A stretch of DNA of 64,000 nt. Source: Nemertoderma westbladi. Taxonomy: Eukaryota > Xenacoelomorpha > Nemertodermatida > Nemertodermatidae. Below, piece after piece: positions 38,632 through 49,400 of the stretch. Where the stretch lies: the NCBI GenBank assembly GCA_032718475.1, contig JAUCBJ010002510.1, forward strand, positions 1-64,000, written 5' to 3'. The notes under the pieces were generated by a model. The model saw only the letters and a list, made by a program, of their open reading frames with translations, ran no database searches and was not told the origin of the DNA. Position 1 is the stretch's first letter, and every line of letters begins with the position of its first letter. Both the position numbers and the translations under genes were made by a program.

Positions 38632-39760
38632 TTAGTACAGTCCAATACGGGGAACTAGAGTGTTAAGTGGGGGGCGATGCAAGTTAATTAGAACCGCTTC
38701 AGAATGAATCCTACGCTCGTGGTTAGGAAACCTTTTAGAACATGTAATATTGAGCGCACCGATCCCACAAATAGCAAAGTGCTGCAGTAGCAAGACTTCA
38801 GGACTCGATAGATCGACTCCTAGTCCCTTGCCAGCTGCGTCATTTATGGCACTACGGTGACCTCGGAGGCGCTCATGTAAACGCTGTTCTGTCTGGCCGA
38901 GATACCACAAGTGTGGATGCAGTTTACATTTGATAAAATAAATCACATTAAATGATTTGCAGTTAAATCTCCCATGGATGGGGTCACCCCATGGTGTCCG
39001 GCGCTGGTCTAGAACGGCCGAGCAGCATTTGCAACGAGGCCCATTGCAAGAGTGGTTACCAGAGGCAGAGTTGGCTCGGACTTGGTGATCAACAGTTTTC
39101 CTAACGTTGGGAGGTTACGCGGCACCGTTTGGACTCTAATACCTAGCGAACGCAAGTCAGCATTATATTTGCGGATAACGGGCGCTCGGACAGGCAGGAA
39201 CTGTGGAGTCGTAGGGAGATATATAGAGGTGTATTTTGGCCCATTCGATGTAGTCTTATTTAAATTTAGGGGTGCTGATGGACCCATCCCCCTCCGTTGG
39301 TAAAGACGGCTGCTGCGTGATCAGCACTGGACAAAGACATGTTGGGTTCTACGCATGGAGGGATAGGAGGAAATCCAGCGGATAGTCTCGGTTCTCACAC
39401 AACTTGTGGTACTGGTGTTTATAACATGTGAACAAATGGTTTGAGTCAGTTAAACGACGAATACGCAAAATTTCAGATTTCACCACTGCCCGTAACGTAG
39501 GTTTATGGTGGAAACTAGAGTACATAATAGGTAGTTTATTAGCCATTGGTTTTCTAAATAAACGAGTTCTAAGGGTGTAGGCATTAGCAGCAATCGTTAG
39601 ATCGAGGCAGTCGACACTAGCATGTGAGTACTCCATAGTAAATTGGATGGCATCACTATTATAAAGATTCCGACAAGCTGAGTTGAATGCGGTCTTCATT
39701 AACTCGAAATGCTCATCAGTTAGTCGCTCATCGTAAATGGCGAAACTATCCTATCAGCAC
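38632..39760 (-). pseudogene. Penelope-like element: RT C-terminus plus GIY-YIG endonuclease, truncated and frameshifted
   Basis: Read on the minus strand from ~39760. DERLTDEHFELMKTAFNS leads into a segment (39699-39349) with FTMEYSHASVDCLDLTI, RTRLFRKP and YSSFHHKP, typical of the C-terminal RT/thumb region of Penelope-like elements. A linker follows (39287-39009; LGKLLITKSEP) in another frame, then 38946-38632 with VIYFIKCKL-type and WYLGQTEQRLHERLRGHRSA, a GIY-YIG nuclease signature, ending SEAVLINLHRPPLNT. GIY-YIG nucleases nick target DNA for this class. The catalytic RT core is absent and at least two frameshifts separate the pieces. Confidence 0.8.
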
Positions 39761-39774
39761 CCCAAAATTTAAAT

Positions 39775-40300
39775 AATTTCTACATCGAGTGGACCAAAAT
39801 ACACCTCTATATATCTCCCTACGACCCCACAGTTCCTGCCTGTCCTTACGCCCGTTATCCGCAAATATAATGCTGACTTGCGTTCGCTAGGTATTAGTGT
39901 CCAAACGGTCCCGCATAACCTCCCATCGTTAGGAAAACTGTTGATCACCAAGTCCGAGCCAACTCTGCCTCTTGGTAATCACTCTTGCAATGGGCCTCGT
40001 TGCAAATGCTGCTCGGCCGTTCTAGACCAGCGCCGGACACTATGGGGTTACCCCATCCATTGGAGATTTAACTGCAAATCATTTAATGTGATTTATTTTA
40101 TCAAATGTAAACTGCATCCACAGTTGTGGTATCTCGGCAAGACAGAACAGCGTTTACATGAGCGTCTCCGAGGTCACCGTAGTGCCATAAATGACGCAGC
40201 TGGCAAGGGACTAGGAGTCGATTTATCGAGTCCTGAAGTCTTGCTAGTGCAGCACTTTGCTATTTGTGGTATCGGTGCGCTCAATATTAAATGTGGGGCG
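39775..40300 (+). pseudogene. Second Penelope-like copy, opposite orientation, 3' truncated
   Basis: The plus-strand frame matches the linker and GIY-YIG region of the neighbouring copy: GKLLITKSEPTLPLGNHSC, then CNGPRCKCC (the Cys-rich motif before GIY-YIG in this class), NVIYFIKCKLHPQLWYLG and LHERLRGHRSAINDA. It stops matching after GIGALNI at about 40290, where it joins GTGGGGCGAGCGACG. The 315-bp coding tail and the RT part are missing. The two copies differ by a few substitutions, so they are of similar age or arose by inverted duplication. Confidence 0.8.
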
Positions 40301-40360
40301 AGCGACGAAAGTAAGCGAGCTTAGCATACAGGTACCACTAACTCAATCGGTGTGTCTGTG

Positions 40361-41967
40361 TGTTCTGTTGATCTGTTGTGTCCAATTTTAAACGTTAATA
40401 ACTCAGCCAAATGTTAATGAAATTTAACCAAACTTGGTACACATATAGTCTGGCCAAAGTTTATAAATTTTCCAAGTTGAATTTCCGCGTGGCCTTCGAG
40501 AAGCTAAGATAATAGCAGTTAATTAGTTAATTAAGTTGATTAGGGTAAAAACAGCAATTTCAACCTGCCTCCTTAAAGGATATTAATTATTTTCTAGTAT
40601 AAGATTTAAATAATTATACTTAAAAGTTATACAGCTGTATTCCCCATACCCCATTCCATTATAGTTTTTAATTAGTTCAAGAGATTTGCTTTAAGAAATG
40701 TGTTTTTAATTGATCTAAACGTAATTAAGTTATCAAAATGCCACCGTATCTCTATACTTCGAGCTCCCTCATTCATATTGCCTAGCCTATCTGCTGGCGC
40801 TGCTGGGAACCATAGTCCAACCACCTCAGCACTACTTGGCAATGGGTAATTACATCAATAGGACATAGCCACTACACACGTTCGTGGGGCCATCGCGCAG
40901 GACGAGGCTCAGTTATTAGATACAGATTAAAATTGAGCAATTCTATCCCAAAATCGGTACTTAAGAAATTTAAATAAATAATTAAGAAAATTTAACCAAA
41001 ACGCCATAAGAATAAATCAAAGAAGAGAGGAAAGTCCCCCCCCCCCCCCCCCCTTGCTTCAACCGCCCTCTTAATCTGCACCATCCCCAACCCAAAGGAG
41101 CACAGAGGATTAATGAAAGGCAGATAAAGACAAGCTGACTTTACACCTTACACTACTGTAGTGGCTATGTCCTATTGATGTAATTACCCGTTGCCAAGTA
41201 TTGCTGATTAGGTGGTTTGACTATGGTTCCCAGCAGCGCCAGCAGATAGGCTAGGCAATATGAATGAGGGAGCTCGAGAAGTATAGAGATACGGTGGCAT
41301 TTTGATAACTTAATTACGTTTAGATCAATTAAAAACACATTTCTTAAAGCAAATCTCTTGAACTAATTAAAAACTATAATGGAATGGGTGTATGGGGAAT
41401 ACAGTTATATAATTTTGAAGTATAATTATTTAAATCTTATACTAGAAAATAATTAATATCCTTTAAGAGGCAGGTTGAAATTGCTGATTTTACCCTAATC
41501 AACTTAATTAACTAATTAACTGCTATTATCTTAGCTTCTCGAAGGCCACACGGAAATTCAACTTGAAAATTTCTAAACTTTGGCCAGACTACATGTGTAC
41601 CAAGTTTGGTTAAATTTCATTAACATTTTGCTGAGTTATTAACCAACTTAATTAACTAATTAACTGCTATTATCTTAGCTTCTCGAAGGCCACGCGGAAA
41701 TTCAACTTGGAGAATTTCTAAACTTTTGCCAGACTACATGTGTACCAAGTTTGGTTAAATTTCATTAACATTTGGCTGAGTTATTAACCAACTTAATTAA
41801 GTAATTAACTGCTATTATCTTAGCTTCTCGAAGGCCACGCGGAAATTCAACATGGAAAATTTCTAAACTTTTGCCAGACTACATGTGTACCAAGTTTGGT
41901 TAAATTTCATTAAAATTTTGGCTGTGTTATTAACGTTTATAATTGGACACAACAGATCAACAGAACA
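40361..41967. mobile_element. Foldback element with long inverted arms and internal tandem units
   Basis: The left arm (40361-40875) begins TGTTCTGTTGATCTGTTGTG. The right arm (41158-41967) ends with its reverse complement. Long blocks pair, for example CTTCTCGAAGGCC, GGAATACAG and CAGCAGCGCCAGCAGATAGG on the right. The right arm is ~295 bp longer because a ~145-bp unit is present three times there but once on the left. The spacer 40876-41157 has an 18-C run (41036-41053) and no ORF. No transposase is encoded. Confidence 0.85.
41500..41935. repeat. Three ~145-bp tandem units in the foldback right arm
   Basis: Units start at 41500, 41644 and 41789 with CAACTTAATTAA(C/G)TAATTAAC. Each contains TTAGCTTCTCGAAGGCCAC, CCAGACTACATGTGTACC and AAATTTCATTAA. 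They are over 90% alike by eye. Confidence 0.9.
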
Positions 41968-41978
41968 ACAGAGCAACA

Positions 41979-42072
41979 CGTTCGTGGGGCCTTCGCGCAG
42001 CACGAGGCCCAGTTATGAGATACAAATTAAAATTGAGCGACTGTATCACAAAATCAGGTTTTGAGAAATTTA
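41979..42072. repeat. Direct copy of the foldback spacer start
   Basis: CGTTCGTGGGGCC(T/A)TCGCGCAG and the following ~75 bp match 40879-40972 in the same orientation, just outside the foldback right end. A 14-C run follows at 42129-42142. Confidence 0.75.
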
Positions 42073-42222
42073 CCCACACCACCAATCAATCAAAGAAAGG
42101 GGGACAGTACGTGTTCACCCCTTTTAATCCCCCCCCCCCCCCACCCTTCCCAACCACCAATACATAACCGCGACATCTACCACCCACGGAAGGGTAGCAC
42201 GAACTTATTTCCAATCGCACGT

Positions 42223-42532
42223 TCAATATGCAAAGCCAGGTGGTTTATAGGAATATAATAAACGCAGTACTCGTATTCATTATAAGCCTCGTTGCGTTCG
42301 TCCTGTTTTGTATTTAAATATATTTCTTAAACGCAGGCTAGGACGTTCTTTATAATAATAATAACTAGGGATGCGATCAATATGTGAAGCCAGGTGGTTT
42401 ATATAATAATTTAGTCAACGCAGTACTCGTCTTCATTATATGCCTCGTTGCGCTCGTCGCTTGTCCTGTTTTGTTATAAAATATTTTTCCTAAACGCAGA
42501 CTGACGATCTTTATACAGTTATAACTATGCGA
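42223..42532. repeat. Two ~155-bp direct repeats
   Basis: Copies start at 42223 and 42377 (TCAATATG, then AAGCCAGGTGGTTTATA) and share AACGCAGTACTCGT, TTCATTATA, GCCTCGTTGCG and CTAAACGCAG. Confidence 0.85.
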
Positions 42533-43547
42533 AGTTTCGAAACTGTGCGAGTAACTGTTGATACATCTATGTGGATATGTGTGATATGTGGAGATGTGTG
42601 ATACAACGCCAACGCATCTTATGCCGATGTAGTAATATGGGTATTGAAATAATATTAAATTAATGTACACTCTTAAAGCTGCAGCGAAAAAATGTAGCTA
42701 ATTTCCTAGGTTACATATAAAATAATAATATTATTTTTAAGAACATTAATTTTACTACTTTGCAAAAATTCAATTAAAAAATAACCAGACATATACATTG
42801 TGGAATAAACTATTTCAGAAGCCTACACAACAGCCATGCCATGGATAGTATTTATGTTATGATATCTCGATATCTGTCATTCACCTGAGATAGCAATACA
42901 ACATTTATAGTGAATTTAAAGAATGCTGTCTGGGCTGGAATAGCAATACTGGTTGCTATTACTATTCCTCTCTGGTTAGTCTTAGCAACAACTCCCAGCC
43001 AGCAGCAGAGACTTGACCAATAATCATTCCCAGCAACTGGGAATGACACACACATCCCATCTATGTACCAGCATGTTGGCCAATAAATGAGCAGTATTTA
43101 ATGAGAATAAATTTTTTTTGCCGTTTTAATTACTTTAGATCAATTAAAGACACAATTATTAAAGCAAATCACTTGAACTACCTTATTGACCTGAATATAC
43201 AACTTAAACAAAAAATTAGAGAACTGGGTGGGTCTATCCCAACATCTGCATTAGATATTGAGGAGATTATTAATAATGCTGTGGACAAAAAACAAGACCA
43301 TCTTGCAGTTTAACGATTAGAAATGCAAAAATCAATTTTAAAAACTTGAAGACCGATCGATCACCTGTTATTTCAATAACCTGGCATATCAATTGATGAC
43401 AAAACAAACTTAAAGTTACGCTATGGTGACCACCATGAAGGCCGTAATTATAACATAATATTTATTATTGTTTTATAGTAAATTTTACAGCAGTATTGTA
43501 AATAATTTATTTTACTTGCAAAATCATGAGACGAATTTAAACCTCTT
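42533..43547. other. No firmly supported gene
   Basis: AT-rich. A plus-strand open frame 43101-43313 (LNIQLKQKIRELGGSIPTSA) looks mildly protein-like and may be an upstream part of the BEN/DUF4806-type remnant, but there is no direct link. Confidence 0.35.
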
Positions 43548-43937
43548 ATGTTTGTCAAAAGAGTACCAATCCAAAAGTTTTCCTGTTTACCAAAAACAAC
43601 CAAATCAGAACTGTCTGTTTTATCAATCAATGTGAAAGTTAAAGTAGAAATATCAGCCCATGGCCATGGTCATCACAATTATATATTGGTTAAATTTCTC
43701 AGCAAAAACAGTTTAGCAGTAGTATCAAGCAACTGGATCCAAGAAAATACTAATATAAATGCTTTGCAACTATGTGCCTGGCCTCCAAAGAAAAGCAATG
43801 AAAGTGAAAAACGTTTCCTACTAAGCCATTTGAGGCCCAGAACAAATTGGGAAATTTTTTCCATTGAAATTATGTACCTGCATGTGGAATATTCAAAAGT
43901 GCGGGGTGAGCTCAGTGAGGCGGAGGCTCCCTTATGA
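43548..43937 (+). pseudogene. Remnant of the N-terminal region of a BEN/DUF4806-type uncharacterised protein
   Basis: A 129-codon open frame. Its middle reads NYILVKFLSKNSLAVVSSNW, then CAWPPKKS, then RPRTNWEIFSIEIM. The pattern V-x-F...S-x-x-V-V...S-x-W...C-x-W-P-P followed by W and a Y-containing tail is seen in many invertebrate proteins that carry a BEN or DUF4806 domain downstream. That downstream domain is not found here. It may be one exon of a gene or a transposon-borne copy; the assignment is tentative. Confidence 0.35.
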
Positions 43938-43977
43938 GTATAAAGGTAACAGAGTATCAAAGCAAAAAAAATCATTA

Positions 43978-44705
43978 TCAATTAAATACATTTAGAGACT
44001 TGTCTGGGAAATAGTTCACTACTCCACGTCTGGCTTTCTTTATATTTTTATTGGTGTTGACACCTTTCCTCTTGCCTGAATTAACCGCAACCTCTGCAGA
44101 CCCATATTTAGCTAATTTGCGACGGAGGTTACTCATCTTACTTTGGAGATGGATAACCCATACTTCGATACCAGCTGTATCCAAAGGATCTTGAGATTTA
44201 AGTTGTGGGAATCGCGTTATCAATTCTTTGAGCTACAAGTCTGAAGTCCATAAGTGTAGGATATGCATTAATCTCATGCATTGGCTGGACAAGTGGGGTT
44301 AGAAGCAAACCCTTCGGTTTCTTCTGAGTGACTAGATTAGTGGGGGGATACAATGTATTTCATTCGTTGTTCTATATCAACGCCATATTGTGGCATAACG
44401 AAACTGTTAGCGAATGTTGTGGTGTTACAACGAAGAATAGGAGCTGCAGACATACTCGACCCAGGAATTGCTTGAATACCAGAAACAGTATCTTGTCCAT
44501 GAAACATACTAGAGATATCATTTTGAACCTTCTTTACAAGATTTACTTGCCCAATTTGAAATTTGAGGGAAGATAATTCCTCAAATGGTGTCAATTGAAG
44601 AGCAATGGTCGAATTAATTCCACCTTCTTTAAATTTTTGATTTGTTTCCTCTGTAAACGAGTACTTTGATAAAAAGGCAATCCATTCTGACTCTGCAGAT
44701 GTCAT
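43978..44705 (-). pseudogene. SAM-domain (SAMD3-like) repeat-borne gene fragment with two frameshifts
   Basis: On the minus strand an ORF from ATG at 44705 begins WIAFLSKYSFTEETNQKFKE and continues FEELSSLKFQIGQVNLVKKV, a good match to a sterile alpha motif domain. It ends at 44337, where a CCCCCC run precedes a frame change. The next frame reads HEINAYPTLMDFRLVAQ until about 44225, where a second shift leads into ITRFPQLKSQDPLDTAG, RRKLAKYGSAEVAVNSGKRK and RRGVVNYFPD. This order (SAM, then Y-P-x-x-x-x-F, then RKL...EVAVNSGKRKG, then N-x-x-P) is that of multi-copy invertebrate SAMD3-like proteins. The long C-terminal part is missing. Indels in a homopolymer could be assembly errors. Confidence 0.55.
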
Positions 44706-45190
44706 CCTAGATCACAATCATATATAATATATATACAGATGTCGTTTTGTAGTATATAGACTAATAATAATAATATTTCAGTATTATCTGTATCTGTTAT
44801 ACTGTCTATGACTATCTGATATAGAAACTTTACATATTAATATATATATATCTAATATAAAATATACTGTGCTTCCAGTGAAATTATAGTTTAGAAATTC
44901 TCTAAATTGTTATTTAATTATATAGTTTTAATTTTATATTTTTTGCTCTAAGGTGTTCTGTTCATCAGTGGCACATATATTGAAAGTAGTGATGAAAGAA
45001 AACTGGTCTGTGCTTTAAAGGAACATAAACAAAACAACATTAGAATCAACGCCGCTAATATATGAAACCAAAGGCATTAAATAAAACTCTTCAGTAAATA
45101 ATCCAGATTCGCAAATACGAAATGTCTTATATTGGACAAAGTAAGTGATAACAGAAAGATGAAATCTAGACCTAATACCTGCCCGTTTTC
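44706..45190. other. No gene seen
   Basis: AT-rich sequence with TATATA stretches (44730-44860). It ends where LINE-like coding begins. Confidence 0.5.
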
Positions 45191-45199
45191 TTAAGGATG

Positions 45200-46080
45200 G
45201 TGCTGAAGTACTTAAAGTTCCTATTTTTTTTATTATTCATTACTCTATCATAGATAATGTAGTACCAGACGAACTGAAATTAGCTAAGGTTGTTCCTCTG
45301 TATAAAAAGAATAGTAAAGTAGAACCCTGTAATTACAGACCTGTTAGTATCTTAAGTATATATTGTATCTAAAATTCTAGAACGTTGTGTTTTTCTACAG
45401 CTGGAGGCACTTCTTAGTAGGCTAAATCTGATCTATGAACTTCAGTCCTGTTTTCGTAAATCATATTCTACAGACACCTGCCTTATTAACTTAACTGATA
45501 CAATTCGATGTAATAACGCACAGGGTTTATATATACTGGTATGGTAATGTTGGACCTACAAAAGGCTTTCGATACTGTAGATCACGAAATTCTGCTTGGT
45601 AAATAAGTTAGGCCTGATGGGTGTAGGTTCTATAGACTGGTTCAAGTCCTACCTGTCAGACAGTGGTCAAACTGTAGTCATTAGCAAATCGCAGTCTACT
45701 GTACAAGAGATTACCTGTGGTGTACCGCAAGGTAGTATATAGGTCCTCTGCGTTTTGTATGCTATATAAATGATATGATAAGTAGTATAGATCCCGATTT
45801 TAAACTCATTTTATATGCCGACGACAGTGCTCTTATTTTCTCCCATAAAGATCCTATCCATATTTCCCAAATGTTAAGTGCAGTCCTGTAATCCTGTAAT
45901 AAGTGGTTGGTTGATAATAAGCTATCCATTCACTACGGTAAGACTGAAAGCATTTTGTTTGGTTTCAAAAGAAAGTTAAAGAAGGTAACTAAGTTTGAAG
46001 TCACTAGTAATGGACATACGATTGAAAATAAAAAGGAAGTTTAATATTTAGGCGCCACATTGGATAACTGCTTTATCAGG
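45200..46080 (+). pseudogene. LINE reverse transcriptase remnant (jockey/CR1 group)
   Basis: Several frames each carry pieces of a non-LTR reverse transcriptase in the right order: VPDELKLAKVVPLYKKNSK and NYRPVSIL; VSKILER with FRKSYSTDTCLINL; DLQKAFDTVDHEILL; GVGSIDWFKSYLSD; CGVPQGS; ILYADDSALIFSH (the catalytic Y-A-D-D box); NKWLVDNKLSIHYGKTES; and YLGATLD. At least four frameshifts and several stops make it inactive. The N-terminal endonuclease is not seen. The subfamily cannot be fixed by eye. Confidence 0.85.
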
Positions 46081-46312
46081 AAGACATCATCCACGCAACC
46101 CCCCCACTGCCTTCAACTCCACCACCACCGGCATCGTCGCCGACCTTAGCTCGCCGTTAAAAGGCACTGGAACCTAAAGGCAGCTCCTTTGAAAAGAAAA
46201 ATAAATAAAATATTGCATTGTATCACATTTAATCATTCTCAATCCTCATCCTATCCCATTTACCAACAATTACGTTATGTTTGAAGTCCATAATAATTAA
46301 TCTCACACCTCT

Positions 46313-46519
46313 TTACTAAAGCCTCTTCGGTTCACTCATAATCCTCGCTCTGCTTCCTCTGTCCTGTACCATTTACCTCCGGCCTGTTCGGATATTCGCC
46401 ATCTTTCATTATCTATGCAAGGGTCACTTTTGTGGAACTCATTATCACAACTTATTAGGGACAGTCGAAGCCTGGCGATATTTAATAAAAAATTAAAAAA
46501 CCACTTACTGCAGATATGA
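46313..46519 (+). pseudogene. LINE ORF2 C-terminal fragment
   Basis: An open frame to TGA at 46517: RFTHNPRSASSVLYHLPP, then SLLWNSLSQLIRDSRSLAIF and KLKNHLLQI. W-N-S-L-x-x-x-I-R followed by L-x-x-F-K-x-x-L-K is the usual ending of such LINE polymerases. It lies between two copies of a ~45-bp LINE segment (46030-46077 and 47050-47098), so it belongs to a different, nested or rearranged copy. Confidence 0.7.
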
Positions 46520-47041
46520 TTAAACCATTTCAATTTTAATAGCGTACATATATTTTGTATTTTTTTTTCATATACATTCTCCCCAATTGGTTATCAACAA
46601 CTTGAGTTATATAAATATATTTTCCTTTACATATTTTGCGTCATATATATAGTTTCATACTTTTTTTCTTTACATATACAATCTCCCCTATTGGTTATCA
46701 TCAGTTTGATATGCAGTCTTGTATACCACAAATTTATTTTTTACATGCAGGAAAAAACAAATATTTATAAATTTCCAACAGCAGTCAACCACACCGCACG
46801 CACCTATCTGTATAATTAGATTTACATTTAAACATTATAGAAACTCTCCAGATGCAGGGGTGAGCTAAAAGTACAATAGCTATGCTATAGCGGAAGCTCA
46901 CACCAATCAACCCAGCAATCAATTTTGTAGGGTATTTATTGTGCATTATTTTTATTTTATATTTTGGAGGAAATAAATAAGAATACATCATAGATGATAA
47001 TGATGAAAGAATATAATGAAAGAATACATAAGAATAACTAA

Positions 47042-47684
47042 GATTGAAATTAAAAAGGAAGTTAAATATTTAGGCGCCACATTGGATAGCTGCTTATCCG
47101 GAGAAAGCACAGGTGAAAAATATTTTTTCGAAAGTTAACAGTAGGCTTAGGTTTCTATACAGAAATAAAAATAGTTTAAGTTACTTTGCTCTTCTTTAAT
47201 ACAGTGTCACATGGACTATGCCTGCTCTTCTTGGTATGAAGGCTTAACCAAACAGCTTAAATGTAAATTACAAGTACCTCAGAATAAAGTAGTACTATTT
47301 ATTAAAGACTACAAACCTAGGCACCACCTAACTCCAGATGACTTTTCTGAATCTGGACTACTTAACTTAGATAGTAGAGTTAAGCAGCTACGCCTTAACC
47401 ATGTGCGTAAAGTGTATAATGGTAAATGTCCCAATTACTTAAAACTAAAATTCAACAGAGTGCGCAATACACACACTCTTACAGTACCAGAGAAAGTGCT
47501 TCAAACTTTTACCTCCCTAATTGTAAATACTTCGAATCTGATACTTTCTTTTTTAATGGTAATAAAAATTGGAACGATAGAATTCAGATCCCCTTTGGGT
47601 CACACACTGCGCTGGTCTGTCTTTTATCTGATGTTCTCTCTTTGGTCTGGCTTAAGCACGTTTTCTGTGACACAATTAAATTAG
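47042..47684 (+). pseudogene. LINE reverse transcriptase, 3' part of the same family
   Basis: It resumes with KEVKYLGATLDSCLSGE, overlapping the end of the fragment at 45200-46080. It continues FSKVNSRLRFLYRNKNSL, MDYACSSWYEGLTKQLK, LNLDSRVKQLRLNHVRKVYN and, after a frameshift near 47465, HSYSTRESASNFYLPN and GNKNWND. This is the expected thumb and C-terminal region. Frameshifts and a stop near 47200 break it. Confidence 0.8.
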
Positions 47685-48051
47685 CAGGTAAACCCCTTGG
47701 GGACCGCATCATACATGGTAAGTCATCACCAACTGTCCACTGTCCAGCATTATTCATGGTATGTCATTGACTTGCTTAAAGAGCTAAATGGTTTGGAAAT
47801 GTTCAGGACTGTAAATGCAGTGCTTCTTGTGGCTTCCGGACACTTCCTGATACAGTAGATGTAGGCCTATTACATTATCTGTCAGCAGGTCAGTAGTACT
47901 GTAGTAGCCTAGCTAGCTGTTAGGTGTACACAGTGTAGGTTTTACTAGGTTCACATGTTTCTTCAGCTGAACAGTAGGCAATAGATATTGTCTAAATCGA
48001 TGGTGGAGGATCATTAATATCCGAGGCGACAGCACAACAAGTTATGGTGGT

Positions 48052-48240
48052 ATGGCTACGATGACAGAGGAAGTAGACGACTCGGATTCAGATGATATAT
48101 CTAATGATAGCGGTTCCACCGATGATGGTGACATCAGTGGTTCAGACTCAGGTGACGACTCTGATTGTCTTTATTCATTGCACAGTAAAGGCCATAATTG
48201 GGAGTTTGTAACTGGGGTGTCAGATGCTTGTGCGAATTAA
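48052..48240 (+). CDS. Small acidic Ser/Asp-rich ORF, possible first exon
   Basis: A 62-codon ORF with a fair start context (GGTATGG), reading TEEVDDSDSDDISNDSGSTD and ending HNWEFVTGVSDACAN. The acidic low-complexity leader followed by a more ordered tail resembles N-termini of some domesticated transposases, but nothing downstream continues it. It may be chance. Confidence 0.25.
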   Translation: MATMTEEVDDSDSDDISNDSGSTDDGDISGSDSGDDSDCLYSLHSKGHNWEFVTGVSDACAN

Positions 48241-48315
48241 CTATTTACCAGTATGCCAGGTTGGCAAAATTTCAAAATCAGTTAGGAACACAACGCCCAA
48301 TTTTGTCCTTTTGAA

Positions 48316-48369
48316 CGCCAAAATTTGGCATCGCCAAAATTTGGCATCGCCAAAATTTGGCATCGCCAG
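48316..48369. repeat. 16-bp palindromic tandem repeat
   Basis: About three and a half copies of CGCCAAAATTTGGCAT. Each unit is itself a palindrome (GCCAAAATTTGGC). Confidence 0.9.
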
Positions 48370-49040
48370 AATCAATCTAGCTGCATTTCCCCCATAGACT
48401 AACATAGGAATCTGAATGCTGAATGCTAAATGTAATCTGAATGCTAAGCGCGTTCAATACACAATTATCGCATTTCAAAATTTATACCACTGAATTCCTT
48501 GCAAAATATAGTGACATTTCACCTCATAAGAAAAAAAAATTGTTTACGGAATGAGAAGTTATCTAACTTTTAAAATATTATCAGAATTAGGCATAATGGA
48601 ATGCCAAATTATGTCCTTGGAGGGTTTATTAATTGACAAGTCAGACAGTAGGTATCCTGTGCTGAGCTGTAATAGGAGGTGCGAGACAGATCTAGGGTAA
48701 TTATAAAGGGAAGGCTGGTGCTGGGTTGACTATATGTGGCTGGCCACGAGAAAAGGGACCTTATGTCGCAAAACCTGATTCTGAGATAATCGCGTTTAAA
48801 GTTTCCCTCTAATTTTGAACAAATTTAATTGGATTATCAATTTAGAAATGTATAAAACGATGAGGGAAATTCAAATTGGTTCTGATATTCAATATACCTA
48901 GGAAATAACTAATTACAGGAAGCACATGTTGCAGTATTGTATATCCCACTGTTTTAGGTTTTTCATGTCTGAATTTAGGACTAATAAAATTGTACTAGGA
49001 GGTACTGTAGGCCTACAGTTATTTTTTAAATGCAATATGG

Positions 49041-49400
49041 CTGGCTGTCATTTTGTTAATATCTGTTCGTTAGTTCTGAAATTTTGTAAGCACCCACTGC
49101 GATATTAAGTGACACTGAAGAATCCCAGACTGTAATATTCAATAGTATACCGCTAGGGGGTGATAATGTTATAGAATGTAAATTGCTTGTCATTTTCTTA
49201 ATTCCTGTCTGTTAGTTTTGAAATTCGGTAGACACCTACAATATAAAATTATGCTGGAGAATGAATCCTAGACTGTAATATTCAAATGTCTGCCGCTAGG
49301 GGGCGATAATATTCTAGAATGTAAATTGCCTGTCATGTTGTTAATTCCTGTCCGTTTGTATTGAAATTTTCTAAAGACTTTCTACAATATGGGTGGGACA
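49041..49400. repeat. Tandem ~145-bp units, with CCGCTAGGGGGYG in two
   Basis: Units start near 49041, 49187 and 49329 (CTGTCATTTTGTTAAT and similar). They share CTGTYYGTTAG, GACTGTAATATTCAA and TAGAATGTAAATTG. The GC-rich motif is CCGCTAGGGGGTG at 49150-49162 and CCGCTAGGGGGCG at 49293-49305. Low-complexity A/T runs follow at 49447-49545. Confidence 0.75.

Larger units (their letters stand above)
38283..40368. repeat. Large inverted arrangement framing two Penelope-like copies
   Basis: Positions 38283-38349 (ACACACCGATTGAGTTAG ... GTCGCTCGCCCCACAT) and 40294-40360 are reverse complements. Inside, the GIY-YIG and linker part of a Penelope-like element occurs in opposite orientations (38632-39290 minus, 39775-40290 plus), giving a palindrome-like unit with the RT part between. 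Confidence 0.8.

Noticed and set aside
39052-39303. Plus-strand ORF antisense to the Penelope-like linker
   Set aside because: The minus strand carries the recognisable element protein; this is its complement. The same applies to 39769-39951 minus.
43679-43981. Minus-strand 100-codon ORF
   Set aside because: Antisense to the BEN/DUF4806-like segment and without recognisable features.
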